NCBI GenBank assembly: GCA_022826155.1
Contig: JAJDVL010000044.1
Span: 48,548-112,547 of the forward strand
Direction of reading: 5' to 3'
Origin: Prochlorococcaceae cyanobacterium jk18x22bins.40
GTDB taxonomy: Bacteria > Cyanobacteriota > Cyanobacteriia > PCC-6307 > Cyanobiaceae
DNA: 64,000 nt
Of this stretch, positions 7,911 through 16,443 are shown piece after piece. The notes beneath the pieces are model-generated. The model was not told the origin of the DNA, searched no databases, and worked only from the letters and a program-made list of their open reading frames with translations. Both the position numbers and the translations under genes were made by a program. Every line of letters begins with the position of its first letter. Position 1 is the first letter of the stretch.

Positions 7911-9002
7911 ATGGGCTTCGGACAATGGCTGGGCCTGCTGGCGCTGCTGGCGGCCCTGCTGCTGCTGTGGAGCCTGAAGGAGGTGCTGCTGGTGTTGTTC
8001 AGTGCCGTTGTCCTGTCCGTGGCTCTGAATCTGCCCGTGCGGGCCATCCAGCGCCATTGCGGCTGGCAGCGGCACTGGGCATTGCTGGTGGTTTTGCTGA
8101 GCCTGAGTGTGGTGGTGCTGGTGGGCAGCGTGGTGCTGGTGCCCCCCTTTGTGAAGGAGTTCCGGGAGTTGATCGAGAAGCTGCCCCAGGCGTTCAACAC
8201 CCTGCTGGCGCTCATCGACGCCAACTACCAGGCTTTGATTTCCAATATCTACGGCAGTGACGCGGACTTGCCCGACAGCCTGGCTGAGCTGTTTCGCACC
8301 AGTACGGATGTTGGCGCGACCCTGGAGAGAGGCCTGCAGGGATTGCTGGACCTGGCGGAAAACCTGGGCGGTGGCTTGTTGAGGGTGGTGCTGGTCCTGG
8401 CCTTGGCGGTAATGCTGGCCGCCCAGCCCGCACCCTATCAGGCGTTGGCCGTCCGCTTGGCGCCCAGCTTCTATCGCCGCCGCCTGAAGCGGGTGCTCAG
8501 CCAGTGTGACAGCGCCCTGGGCAACTGGATGGTGGGCCTGTTGATCAGCTCCTTCTGTGTGGCGGTGATGGCCGGGATTGGTTTGACTGCGCTGGGGGTC
8601 AGGCCCGTGGTGGCCAATGCCCTGTTGGCGGGTCTGCTGAACGTGATTCCCAACATCGGCCCCACCATCAGCACTATTTTTCCCGTCTCCGTGGCCCTGC
8701 TGGATTCCCCATGGCGAGCCGTGGCCGTGGTGGTTCTTTACCTGGGCATTCAGAACGTGGAGAGTTACCTGATTACCCCGTTCGTGATGCACAAACAGGT
8801 GGAGCTTTTGCCCGGCCTGGCTCTGTTGTCCCAGTTTGTGTTCGCGGTCCTTCTGGGGCCGCTGGGGTTGCTTATGGCCTTGCCGCTGGTGGTGGTGCTG
8901 CAGGTGTTGGTCCGTGAGGTGCTGATTCACGACGTGATGGACCACTGGCTGCTGGGCGGCGCGGCTGGCGTGGCCACAGAACAGGAAGGGCCAGAAGGGT
9001 GA
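7911..9002 (+). CDS. AI-2E family transporter (PerM/YhhT-like permease)
   Basis: This 363-residue membrane protein has about seven or eight hydrophobic segments. Two lie at the N-terminus, one follows near residue 65, and after a central amphipathic stretch come four or five more, including the conserved block LLAGLLNVIPNIGPTIS. This is the architecture of PF01594. Members have been linked to autoinducer-2 export or ion exchange, but the cargo here is unknown. I chose the second ATG (MGFGQWLGLL) because AAGGGG precedes it by six bases; an ATG six bases earlier sits directly on that sequence. The 3' end overlaps the convergent small membrane gene by 131 nt. Confidence 0.88.
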   Translation: MGFGQWLGLLALLAALLLLWSLKEVLLVLFSAVVLSVALNLPVRAIQRHCGWQRHWALLVVLLSLSVVVLVGSVVLVPPFVKEFRELIEKLPQAFNTLLALIDANYQALISNIYGSDADLPDSLAELFRTSTDVGATLERGLQGLLDLAENLGGGLLRVVLVLALAVMLAAQPAPYQALAVRLAPSFYRRRLKRVLSQCDSALGNWMVGLLISSFCVAVMAGIGLTALGVRPVVANALLAGLLNVIPNIGPTISTIFPVSVALLDSPWRAVAVVVLYLGIQNVESYLITPFVMHKQVELLPGLALLSQFVFAVLLGPLGLLMALPLVVVLQVLVREVLIHDVMDHWLLGGAAGVATEQEGPEG

Positions 9003-9156
9003 GCACAGCCAGGGGTTGCGCCTTGAGGCTGTAGCCCATGGCGGTCCAGGTGAAGTGATCCAACAACAGGCCCAGTTCGTCCCCCAACTGCAGCAGCGCC
9101 AGAAGGGTCATCAGCACAAGCACCAGCCGTTGCAGGCCACGCAATAGGGAGTTCAT
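8872..9156 (-). CDS. Small conserved membrane protein downstream of secF
   Basis: This predicted 94-residue protein has two hydrophobic helices (LQRLVLVLMTLLALLQLG and PLAVLTLLALPVL) and a Pro/Ala-rich tail. Its ATG overlaps the secF stop by 4 nt, which argues for translation as the third gene of secD-secF. Short two-helix proteins occur next to secF in other cyanobacteria. The last 131 nt overlap the end of the convergent transporter gene, so the Pro-rich tail may not be conserved. Function unknown. Confidence 0.6.
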   Translation of the reverse strand: MNSLLRGLQRLVLVLMTLLALLQLGDELGLLLDHFTWTAMGYSLKAQPLAVLTLLALPVLWPRQPRRPAASGPSRRESAPHGPTPAAPPPAARP

Positions 9157-10211
9157 GCCATGTCTTTGTCTTTCTTCAGCAGGCCCAGGAGCAGGGGCGC
9201 CAGAAACAAGGAGGAATAGGTCCCCACCCCGATCCCGAAGGCCAGGGCCACGGCAAACCAGCGCAACTCCCCACCGCTGAAGAAGGCCAAGGCCAGGATG
9301 GGCAGTTCCGTGGTGACGGAGGTGTTGAGGGAGCGCACCAGGCTGGCGGCGATGGAGCGGTCAATGCGGTCAATGACGCCAAGCTGGGGTTGGAGGCGAT
9401 CCGTTTCCCGGATACGGTCGAACACCACCACGGTGTCGTTGACGGAATAGCCCGCCAGGGTCAGCAGGGCTACAGCAAAGAGGCTGCCCACCTGCACGTC
9501 CCACACCTGCCCCAACCAGGCAAAGAGCCCCGCCACAATGATCACGTCATGCAGCAGGGCCCCCAGGGCCAAGGCGGCATTGAGGGGGGAAAAGCGGAAG
9601 GCGATGTAGATGGCCACTCCCAGAAATGCAACGCCCAAAGCCCGAAGGGCGGACTGCAACAACTGGGCGCCGAGGGACGGTCCGATGGTGTCCACCTGGG
9701 TGCGCTCCTGTTGAAAGGGGGCGAGGGATTCGGTCGTGGCCAGATGGTCCTCGATGGCTTGGGCCTGGACAATGGTCAATGCCGTGGAGCGCAGCAGAAT
9801 CCCCTCGCCGTCATCCAGAAGCTGGACGTTGAAGCTGGAAGGGGCCGGGGCGGGCTGCCGGTCTCCCGTCGGCTCCAACTGCACGTCCGCCAGGACAGAG
9901 CGCACCACCGGCAACCGGAGGCGCTGGCTGGTGGTGCAGGGTCCGGGATCATGGCAAGCCAACTCCATCTGGATGCTGGTGCCGCCACGGAAATCCAACC
10001 CCGCCCGCAGCGGGGCGCGGATTTGCGGGTCTCTGCCATTCACCAGGAAGCCCACCAGGGACATCACCACCATCACAGCCGAGAGCAGCAGCAGCGCCCT
10101 GCGGTAACGGCTCGCTTGAAACCCGGTGAAAGTCCCCGGGGGGCCAGCGGCTTCAGAGGCTGGCGCTGACGGGATCCCGGGGGGTGTGGGGACAATCTCG
10201 CTGGAGGTCAT
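9153..10211 (-). CDS. secF: Protein translocase subunit SecF
   Basis: This 352-residue protein has six transmembrane segments and the signature GLDFRGGTSIQMEL after the first one. Later helices carry IYIAFRF and AGYSVNDTVVVFDRIRE, typical SecF motifs. With SecD it forms the RND-type motor that uses the proton gradient to pull proteins out of SecYEG. The first 45 residues are a Pro/Ala-rich leader, making the protein longer than the usual 310-320. It overlaps secD by 4 nt and the next gene by 4 nt, a tight operon. Confidence 0.96.
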   Translation of the reverse strand: MTSSEIVPTPPGIPSAPASEAAGPPGTFTGFQASRYRRALLLLSAVMVVMSLVGFLVNGRDPQIRAPLRAGLDFRGGTSIQMELACHDPGPCTTSQRLRLPVVRSVLADVQLEPTGDRQPAPAPSSFNVQLLDDGEGILLRSTALTIVQAQAIEDHLATTESLAPFQQERTQVDTIGPSLGAQLLQSALRALGVAFLGVAIYIAFRFSPLNAALALGALLHDVIIVAGLFAWLGQVWDVQVGSLFAVALLTLAGYSVNDTVVVFDRIRETDRLQPQLGVIDRIDRSIAASLVRSLNTSVTTELPILALAFFSGGELRWFAVALAFGIGVGTYSSLFLAPLLLGLLKKDKDMA

Positions 10212-11686
10212 TGCACAGGCTGGAAGTACTTGATCCGGCGCAGACCCGGATACAGGAAGAGACTGGTTTTCAACAGGGTCCTGCTACACACCAGACTCGT
10301 GAACAGGCTGAGACTCACGCCAATGCCCAGGGTGATGGCAAAACCACGCACCAGGCCACTGCCCAGGTAGCCCAGGGCCAAACAACTGATCAGGGTGGTG
10401 ACGCTGCCGTCGAGGATGGAACTGAAGGCGCGGCTGAAGCCGGTCTCCACGGCTTGGTAGAGCTTGCGGCCCGAGCGCAATTCCTCCCGGATGCGCTCGA
10501 AGATGAGCACGTTGGCATCAACAGCCATGCCGAAACTCAAGATCAAGCCCGCAATACCCGGCAGGGTCAGCACCACCGGCACCAGGGCGTAGACCGCCAG
10601 GTTGAAGAGGGCGTAGATGGCCAGGGCGGCAACCGCCACCAGGCCAGGAAGCCGATAGATCAACACCATCAACCCACCCACCAGCGCCAGACCCACCAGC
10701 GCCGCACTCAAGCTGCGGCGCACGTTGTCGGACCCCAACGTGGCGCCCACGCTGCGCTGTTCCACAATCTCGGTCTCGTAGGGCAGGGAGCCGCCGCGAA
10801 GCTGCACCTCCAGTTCACGGGCCCGCTCCAGGGTGAAGGTGCCTGTAATCCGGGCCCCGCCTCCCGTGATGCCGTTCTCCCGAAACTCCGGCCCCACGGT
10901 GGCTTCACTGATGGAGCGACCATCCAGAAGAATGGCCAGCCGCAGGTTGGAATCGGCGGCCACTTCCTTGGTGAGATCCGCAAAGGCCTGGCCGCCGGGG
11001 CCGGAAAAGGTGAGGCTGAGTTGGTAGTACTCCCCCTGGGATTCAGGGTTGGGCTCAGCCACCACTTGCACCAGATCGTCACCGGTGAGAGGCCGCAGGT
11101 CGAACAACCGGCCAATGTCCTGCTCCAACTGGTCAAAGATTGTTCGAGAGGCTTCCAACTCCTCCCTCACGGCACGACGTTGCTCGCCGTCGCCCCGGCT
11201 TCGCTGCAACTGTTCCAGTTGCTGTTCACCAAGGAGGACCGCAATCTGTGCATTCCGGCGCTCCTGCACCAACGTTGCATAGCGATTAACCTCACTGGAG
11301 CGCAACACACCGAACTGGAGAACCGCCTTTTTGGTGATCTGGTTGGCCGCCTGCTGCAAGGTGTCGTCCCCTACGGCCTCCGCCTCTGCACCCTCACCGG
11401 GGGCGGGCCGGACCGTAGGCAGTTGCACCACCACCCGATCAGAGCCGACGGTCTGGATCCGGGTTTGGGCAAGCCCCAGGCCGTCAATGCGCCGCTGGAT
11501 CACGTTCTTCACCCCGTCCAGGTCTGCGGCGGTGAGGGCCACCTGGGGATCGGGACTCAACACCCGGGCGCTGAGCTGATGCCCGCCCCGTAGATCCAGT
11601 CCCAACTGGAGCGACTGATTGCCCAGCAACACCGCAGCGGCCAGGACCATGGCCAGGATCACGGGAAGCCATCCTTGACGGACCAT
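10208..11686 (-). CDS. secD: Protein translocase subunit SecD
   Basis: This 492-residue protein has one N-terminal helix, the motif LDLRGGHQLS, a large periplasmic P1 region (about 40-320) and five C-terminal helices. Conserved stretches include FGMAVDANVLIFERIREELR and SSILDGSVTTLI. It is the SecF partner in post-translocational protein export across plasma and thylakoid membranes. It starts 1 nt after the pdhB stop and overlaps secF by 4 nt, so pdhB-secD-secF are likely one transcript. Confidence 0.97.
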   Translation of the reverse strand: MVRQGWLPVILAMVLAAAVLLGNQSLQLGLDLRGGHQLSARVLSPDPQVALTAADLDGVKNVIQRRIDGLGLAQTRIQTVGSDRVVVQLPTVRPAPGEGAEAEAVGDDTLQQAANQITKKAVLQFGVLRSSEVNRYATLVQERRNAQIAVLLGEQQLEQLQRSRGDGEQRRAVREELEASRTIFDQLEQDIGRLFDLRPLTGDDLVQVVAEPNPESQGEYYQLSLTFSGPGGQAFADLTKEVAADSNLRLAILLDGRSISEATVGPEFRENGITGGGARITGTFTLERARELEVQLRGGSLPYETEIVEQRSVGATLGSDNVRRSLSAALVGLALVGGLMVLIYRLPGLVAVAALAIYALFNLAVYALVPVVLTLPGIAGLILSFGMAVDANVLIFERIREELRSGRKLYQAVETGFSRAFSSILDGSVTTLISCLALGYLGSGLVRGFAITLGIGVSLSLFTSLVCSRTLLKTSLFLYPGLRRIKYFQPVQ

Positions 11687-11687
11687 T

Positions 11688-12671
11688 TCAGATGTGACCT
11701 CGAATCAGGTGTTGACAGGTTTCCACAATCTGGTGAGGCTGGATGATGGTGTGATTCTCCAGGGTCCCGTTGTAGGGGGTGGGAATGTCCTGGGAGGAGA
11801 GGCGCACAGGCCGGGCATCCAGCTCGTCGAAACAATGCTCGCTGATCAGGGCAACCAGCTCGGCGCCAATGCCGCCGGTTTTCATGCACTCCTCCACAAC
11901 GACCACCCGGTGGGTCTTGCGGATGGACGCGGTGATGGTGTCCAGGTCAAAAGGTTTGAGGCTGATCAGGTCGATGAGTTCCGGATCGTAGCCCAGTGTG
12001 GTGAGCTGCTCCACGGCCCTTACACAGTGGTGGCGCATGCGGGAATAGGTGAGCAGGGTGACGTCCCTGCCCTCCCGCACCAGTTCCGCCTGGTCCAGGG
12101 CACAGGTGTAGGACCCTTTCGGCAACTCTTCGCTCAAGTTGTAGAGCAGCACGTGCTCAAAAAACAGCACCGGGTTGTCGTCACGGATGGCGGCCTTGAG
12201 CAGGCCCTTGGCATTGGTGGGGGTGCTGCACGCCACGATCCTGATGCCGGGCACGGCATGGAAATAGGCCTCCAGCCGCTGACTGTGCTCCGCCCCCAGT
12301 TGCCGTCCCACGCCCCCTGGTCCCCGCACCACCACGGGAATGGTGTAGTTGCCGCCGCTGGTGTAGCGCAACATGCCCATGTTGTTGGAAATCTGGTTGA
12401 AGGCCAGGAGCAAAAAGCCCATGTTCATGCCCTCCACGATGGGCCGCAGGCCCGTCATGGCTGCACCCACCGCCATGCCGGTGAAGCTGTTCTCCGCGAT
12501 GGGGGTATCCAGAAGCCGCAGATCCCCGTACTTCTTGTGCAGATCTTTGGTGACCTTATAGGAGCCGCCGTAATGACCCACGTCTTCCCCGATGACCAGC
12601 ACATGGGGATCCCGCTCCATCTCCTCGTCGATGGCTTCGCGGAGAGCATTGAAAAGAAGGGTTTCTGCCAC
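11688..12671 (-). CDS. pdhB: Pyruvate dehydrogenase E1 component, beta subunit
   Basis: This 327-residue transketolase-like subunit has the conserved blocks [36 protein letters not shown] and [16 protein letters not shown], and a C-terminal domain with [15 protein letters not shown]. With PdhA it decarboxylates pyruvate using thiamine diphosphate and passes acetyl to E2. I chose the GTG start ([18 protein letters not shown]) because cyanobacterial PdhB proteins begin [18 protein letters not shown]. That gives the usual length of about 327; a TTG further out adds 13 unlikely residues. It is the head of the pdhB-secD-secF run and sits in the ispE-DUF3082-pdhB order seen in marine Synechococcus. 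Confidence 0.96.
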   Translation of the reverse strand: MAETLLFNALREAIDEEMERDPHVLVIGEDVGHYGGSYKVTKDLHKKYGDLRLLDTPIAENSFTGMAVGAAMTGLRPIVEGMNMGFLLLAFNQISNNMGMLRYTSGGNYTIPVVVRGPGGVGRQLGAEHSQRLEAYFHAVPGIRIVACSTPTNAKGLLKAAIRDDNPVLFFEHVLLYNLSEELPKGSYTCALDQAELVREGRDVTLLTYSRMRHHCVRAVEQLTTLGYDPELIDLISLKPFDLDTITASIRKTHRVVVVEECMKTGGIGAELVALISEHCFDELDARPVRLSSQDIPTPYNGTLENHTIIQPHQIVETCQHLIRGHI

Positions 12672-12793
12672 AGACCCGGGGATGCCCGCCCGCAGCAGGC
12701 CCTGAAACAAAACCCCTAGACCCTAACCCAGGCGGGGAGCACTGATGCCCCAACGGGGCTCAAGCGTGACGCGGACGTTGATTGGGGCGTGGC

Positions 12794-12889
12794 TCACCCG
12801 CCCGCGGCAAAGCTGGTGAGCAGCAGCACGGACAGCATCAGTCCGGGACTCAGGAGCAAGGCCAGCAGGCCCAGGTCGTGGGGAGTCAT
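12794..12889 (-). CDS. Putative 31-residue single-span membrane peptide
   Basis: A short open frame reads MTPHDLGLLALLLSPGLMLS and then VLLLTSFAAGG. This is one hydrophobic helix with a polar N-terminus, like the small subunits of photosystem, cytochrome b6f or NDH-1 complexes. It lies between the DUF3082 gene and pdhB on the same strand, in a gap otherwise lacking a gene. It does not match PetG, PetL, PetN, PsbX, PsbK, Psb30 or PsaM as I know them. No good Shine-Dalgarno is visible. Conservation in related genomes would be needed to be sure it is translated. Confidence 0.5.
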   Translation of the reverse strand: MTPHDLGLLALLLSPGLMLSVLLLTSFAAGG

Positions 12890-12925
12890 GGCAAGTCGAT
12901 CCTTGCTCCAGCTTAGCGGCCCAGG

Positions 12926-13246
12926 CTAACGGCCGGCACTGGGCAGCAGTGACCGCAGCAGCAGCAGAGACAACCCGACGGCAATGAGGCTGAAGCTGAA
13001 GACCGCCAGGAAGCTCGTGCCAACGAGGATGGTCTTGAAGCCTACGGCAATGCTCTGGGTAACGGGCTTGCTGTAGTGGGGCGGATGGAGGGTGAAATGG
13101 ACCACCAACCTCTCGGCCACCAGCCAGGAGAGCACGGCAAATAGACCACTGCTCAAGGCGCCTGTCAGATAGCGGAGGGGTCCGTGTCGTGGGCGCGACG
13201 AATCGCCAGGAGCGGGAGCTGTGGGGGAGGGGTCGGGTCGGGTCAT
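12926..13246 (-). CDS. DUF3082 family membrane protein
   Basis: This predicted 106-residue protein has a Pro/Ser-rich N-terminus and two or three hydrophobic helices (LTGALSSGLFAVLSWLVAER and a longer C-terminal pair around VGTSFLAVFSFSLIAVGL). It lies between ispE and pdhB, the standard place for the cyanobacterial DUF3082 protein. I chose the ATG giving MTRPDPSPTA because an earlier start would overlap ispE. Function unknown; probably a thylakoid or plasma membrane protein. Confidence 0.8.
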   Translation of the reverse strand: MTRPDPSPTAPAPGDSSRPRHGPLRYLTGALSSGLFAVLSWLVAERLVVHFTLHPPHYSKPVTQSIAVGFKTILVGTSFLAVFSFSLIAVGLSLLLLRSLLPSAGR

Positions 13247-13268
13247 GGCAGGACATGGGCGCAGTGTG

Positions 13269-14198
13269 TCAGCAAAAGCGAACTCCATCTTCACGAAGAC
13301 CACAGACCCAGGCTTGGATGTCGTTGGCCTTGAGGCGGCCGAACAGGCTGCGGTGGGCCGCCTGGGCCGTGTCCACGGTGGTGAAGAGGGCAAACACGCT
13401 GGGACCGGAGCCCGTCATGGACACCCCGCAACAGTCCGGCGCCTGACGCAGCAACTCCAGGTTCTGGCGCACGACAGGGAGTTGGGCCGTGACCACGCCT
13501 TCCATCTGGTTACACAGCAGATGCCCGGCCGTGGTCATGTCCCCCCGGTGGAGCGCCGCCACCATCTCACCTCGGCGCAAGGCCTGGCGAGATCCGCAGA
13601 ACGCCTGCTCCCCCTTGAGATAGGCCCGGGCCAACTCTTCCCGACAGATGCCGTAGGCCCAGGCCGTGGGCACGGAGACATCCATCCGCTTACTGAGCAA
13701 TACGGCCCCTCCCGCGGGCTTGGCCACGGGCTCCAGACGCTCACCCCGTCCAAAACACAACTGGGTGCCGCCGGCAATAAAAAAGGGCACGTCAGAGCCC
13801 AACCGGGCCCCGTACGTCTGCAACTCTTCCGTGGACAGTCCCAATCCCCAGAACCGATTCAGGCCCATGAGTGCTGCCGCCGCATTGCTGGAGCCACCCC
13901 CCAACCCCGCTTTCAGGGGAATGCGCTTGCGCAGACGAATCCGCACATCCAACTGCCGCTCAGGGAACGCCTCCTGCAGGAGCCGCGCCGCCTGCATCAC
14001 CAGGTTGGTGTGATCGTTAGCCAATTCCAACCCTTCGCAGTGGAGTTGCAAGCCGCTGTGGGGCTCCAACACCAACTCATCACAGAAATCAACGGCCTGC
14101 ATCACCATGGCCAACTCATGAAACCCGTCGTCCCTCAGACCCAGCAAGGCCAGGTGCAGGTTCACTTTGGCCGGGGATTCCAGCTTCAGGCAGGTCAT
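13269..14198 (-). CDS. ispE: 4-diphosphocytidyl-2-C-methyl-D-erythritol kinase
   Basis: This 309-residue GHMP kinase begins MTCLKLESPAKVNLHLALLG. The ATP-binding motif is PLKAGLGGGSSNAAAAL and the C-terminal motif is MTGSGPSVFAL. IspE phosphorylates CDP-methylerythritol in the non-mevalonate pathway that supplies isoprenoids for carotenoids, quinones and the chlorophyll tail. Its start overlaps the rsmA stop by 4 nt, so the two are coupled. The length is normal. Confidence 0.96.
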   Translation of the reverse strand: MTCLKLESPAKVNLHLALLGLRDDGFHELAMVMQAVDFCDELVLEPHSGLQLHCEGLELANDHTNLVMQAARLLQEAFPERQLDVRIRLRKRIPLKAGLGGGSSNAAAALMGLNRFWGLGLSTEELQTYGARLGSDVPFFIAGGTQLCFGRGERLEPVAKPAGGAVLLSKRMDVSVPTAWAYGICREELARAYLKGEQAFCGSRQALRRGEMVAALHRGDMTTAGHLLCNQMEGVVTAQLPVVRQNLELLRQAPDCCGVSMTGSGPSVFALFTTVDTAQAAHRSLFGRLKANDIQAWVCGLREDGVRFC

Positions 14199-15028
14199 GG
14201 CAGGGGAAGGGAAGGCATCAGCGCTTGGCTCAAGGCTACCCACTGATCGAGATCGAGATCCTGGGGACGCTGGCCCAGGTCCACGGCTGCCTGCCGGGCT
14301 GCCTGCTCCAGGCTGGACACTGGCCAGACGCCACCCAACGTATTGCGGAGCATCTTGCGGCGCCCCGTGTAGGCCACCCGCAGCAGCCGCTCCAGAAGGG
14401 GGGCCTGCTCCGGCCCGTAACGGCGCTGGTGCGGCAGGTGGGGCGTGAGCACCACCACCGCAGAGGTGACCTCCGGCGGTGGTGAAAAACAGGTTGGGGG
14501 CACAATGCACAGAGTCCGGGCTGACGCCAGGAGTTGCATGCGAATGCTGAGGCCCCCGCAGGCGGGATTACCCGGCAGGGCCGTGACGCGATCCGCCACC
14601 TCCTTCTGCATCAGCAGAACCAACCGTTGAAACTGGGGCTGGCGTGGTTGCGCCACACTGCCCATGAGTCCCTGCAACAGGGGACCGGTGATGTTGTAGG
14701 GGATGTTGGCCACCACCTTGTTGGGGTTACGGGCCAGGGGCTGGCGCAGCAACTCCAGGGCGTCACCCTGGAGCAGGGAGAGGCGCTCATCAGCCCCAAA
14801 GCGCTGTTGTAACCCGGCGATGAGCTGGCGATCCAGTTCCACGGCCACGACGGCGGCTGCCGGGGTGGCCAGCAAGTGGTCGGTCAAGGCTCCCCGACCG
14901 GGGCCGATCTCCAGCAGCCGGTCCTCCGGGCCAATCTGGGCAGCCGCCACAATCCGTCGCAACACCCGCTGATCCCGCAACCAGTGCTGGCCCAGGCGTT
15001 TCCGGGGCCGTGGCGTGGGGAGGCTCAT
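14195..15028 (-). CDS. rsmA: 16S rRNA dimethyladenosine transferase
   Basis: This 277-residue KsgA/RsmA begins MSLPTPRPRKRLGQHWLRD. The SAM motif is LLEIGPGRGALTDHLL, the adenine-site motif is NIPYNITGPLL, and a C-terminal RNA-binding subdomain follows. It dimethylates two adjacent adenosines near the 3' end of 16S rRNA during small-subunit maturation. It overlaps ispE by 4 nt, and the rsmA-ispE pairing is common in cyanobacteria. The yraN gene ends 53 nt upstream on the same strand. Confidence 0.96.
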   Translation of the reverse strand: MSLPTPRPRKRLGQHWLRDQRVLRRIVAAAQIGPEDRLLEIGPGRGALTDHLLATPAAAVVAVELDRQLIAGLQQRFGADERLSLLQGDALELLRQPLARNPNKVVANIPYNITGPLLQGLMGSVAQPRQPQFQRLVLLMQKEVADRVTALPGNPACGGLSIRMQLLASARTLCIVPPTCFSPPPEVTSAVVVLTPHLPHQRRYGPEQAPLLERLLRVAYTGRRKMLRNTLGGVWPVSSLEQAARQAAVDLGQRPQDLDLDQWVALSQALMPSLPLP

Positions 15029-15081
15029 TGTGGTTTACCGTGGCGCGCTTCACGGCCATGGAGGTCCTTCTTGCAGCCAGT

Positions 15082-15468
15082 TTAGTTGCCCCATGGGTGG
15101 GAAGGCTCAGCCATGGAATCCCCAAACCCGTTCCAGAAGATCTGGTCACGGACCACCACCGCCAGGGCCAGGGCCACCCCGCAATGGCTCCACTGGGGCG
15201 ACCCCTGGAGCCAGAGGCCAAAGGCCCGGCGTAAGCGCTGCTGTTGCCGCCAGCCGAGACAGTTGCCGGCACCATCCACAAAGGCCAGCCCGGCGGCGTT
15301 GCGGCATTTCACCTCCACGATCAACAGCCGCCCGTCCTGGTGCAGCAGCAAGTCCATCTCCCCATGGCGGCAGCGCCAGCGGTGTTCCAGAACCTCCCAG
15401 CCCTGAGCCGTCAGCACTGTCGCGACCCGTTGTTCTGCGGCCAGGCCCCGCTCGGAAGACGTGCCCAA
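15082..15468 (-). CDS. YraN family protein (UPF0102), predicted endonuclease
   Basis: This 128-residue protein has the UPF0102 pattern RGLAAEQRVATVL, HRWRCRHGEMDLLLHQDG and LLIVEVKCRNAAG. This resembles the Holliday-junction-resolvase-like PD-(D/E)XK fold, with the E, D and ExK residues in place. The fold suggests a nuclease, but no activity or substrate is established for the family. It lies upstream of rsmA on the same strand. Confidence 0.9.
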   Translation of the reverse strand: MGTSSERGLAAEQRVATVLTAQGWEVLEHRWRCRHGEMDLLLHQDGRLLIVEVKCRNAAGLAFVDGAGNCLGWRQQQRLRRAFGLWLQGSPQWSHCGVALALAVVVRDQIFWNGFGDSMAEPSHPWGN

Positions 15469-15607
15469 TGGTTTTTACACAACGCTGGTCTCAGGGTTCC
15501 CCCGCTTCGGCATCCGGTGACGGGCGGATCTTTCCTGCTTTGTCACCAACGATAGAAAAAGCCCCACCAGGCCGGTAGCCTGGCTTGGCACCTGCTGGAG
15601 AACGGGG

Positions 15608-16093
15608 ATGGGCTCGCTGCTGACTGGTCTGTTGGCTGTGGGGTTTGCCTTGATGGTGAGCCTGGCGGCGCCCCCTCCTCTCCTGGGCGCCATGGACTAT
15701 GCCAAACAGTCCCTCATCGGCGCTGATTTCCACGGGCAGGATCTGCGGGGCACCACCTTCAACCTCACCAACCTGCGGGAGGCGGATCTGGGGGAGGCGG
15801 ACCTGCGGGGCGCCAGCTTATTCGGGGCCAAGCTGCAAGACGCCAACCTGCAGGGCGCCGATCTGCGGGAGGCCACCCTGGATTCCGGCATCCTGCGGCG
15901 GGCGGATTTACGGGATGCCCGACTGGAGGACGCCTTTGCCTTCAATGCACGGTTTGAAGACGTGGACATCACCGGCGCGGACTTCACCAACGTGATCCTG
16001 CGGAAGGATCAACTGCGCGCCCTCTGCCGTCGCGCTGAGGGGACCAACCCAAGCACCGGCCAGTCAACCCGTGACACCCTTGGTTGCACCTGA
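15608..16093 (+). CDS. Pentapeptide repeat protein, probably exported
   Basis: This 161-residue protein starts with a hydrophobic signal sequence (about residues 1-25, ending ...AAPPPLLGA). About 17 pentapeptide units of the A(D/N)LxX type follow, such as GADFHGQDLRG, EADLGEADLRG and ADFTNVIL, forming a right-handed quadrilateral helix. The C-terminus has two Cys residues (ALCRRAEG, TLGCT), as in thylakoid-lumen pentapeptide proteins. The molecular role of such lumenal proteins is unknown. The downstream gene begins 18 nt after its stop. Confidence 0.88.
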   Translation: MGSLLTGLLAVGFALMVSLAAPPPLLGAMDYAKQSLIGADFHGQDLRGTTFNLTNLREADLGEADLRGASLFGAKLQDANLQGADLREATLDSGILRRADLRDARLEDAFAFNARFEDVDITGADFTNVILRKDQLRALCRRAEGTNPSTGQSTRDTLGCT

Positions 16094-16110
16094 CACCTGC
16101 GCTGAACATC

Positions 16111-16443
16111 ATGGATCCCACCAGTCTTGAGCGTCTCGCGGCCCTGAAGCGGCAATTGCCCCAAAAGCTGCCCCTGCCGGATCAGGCAGCGGACAAAAAA
16201 TCGGCCCAGCGGCAACCGATGGGCCGGCACCCTCTGGAAACAACCCAGGATCCCGAGCACCTCTTTGAGGAACTGATGAACGCCAGCCCGGACGGCCACG
16301 TCCCCGATCATCTTCTCAGGCGCTTACGCGGCTTGGAGCAGCAGCGTGCAGAGGGCGCTGGGGACAGGCCCGGGCTGCCAATGGGGGACCGTGAGCAAGA
16401 GCAATACAGCCTTTTTGAAGCCCTGTTGGGGGACGAGGACTAG
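16111..16443 (+). CDS. Conserved cyanobacterial hypothetical protein
   Basis: This 110-residue hydrophilic protein begins MDPTSLERLAALKRQLPQKL. It has a central segment (PEHLFEELMNASPDGHVPDHL) and a second short helix (RRLRGLEQQRAEG), and ends acidic (LLGDED). The pattern of an N-terminal helix, a variable linker and an L-x(3)-SPDG-x-VP block is one I recall in other Synechococcus genomes, without an assigned role. No catalytic motif is visible. It follows the pentapeptide gene on the same strand. The convergent methyltransferase overlaps its last codon. Confidence 0.65.
   Translation: MDPTSLERLAALKRQLPQKLPLPDQAADKKSAQRQPMGRHPLETTQDPEHLFEELMNASPDGHVPDHLLRRLRGLEQQRAEGAGDRPGLPMGDREQEQYSLFEALLGDED

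Noticed and set aside
10184..11593. Plus-strand open frame of 469 codons across secD
   Set aside because: It mirrors secD, is rich in Gln and His as expected of a shadow frame, and has no recognisable motif.
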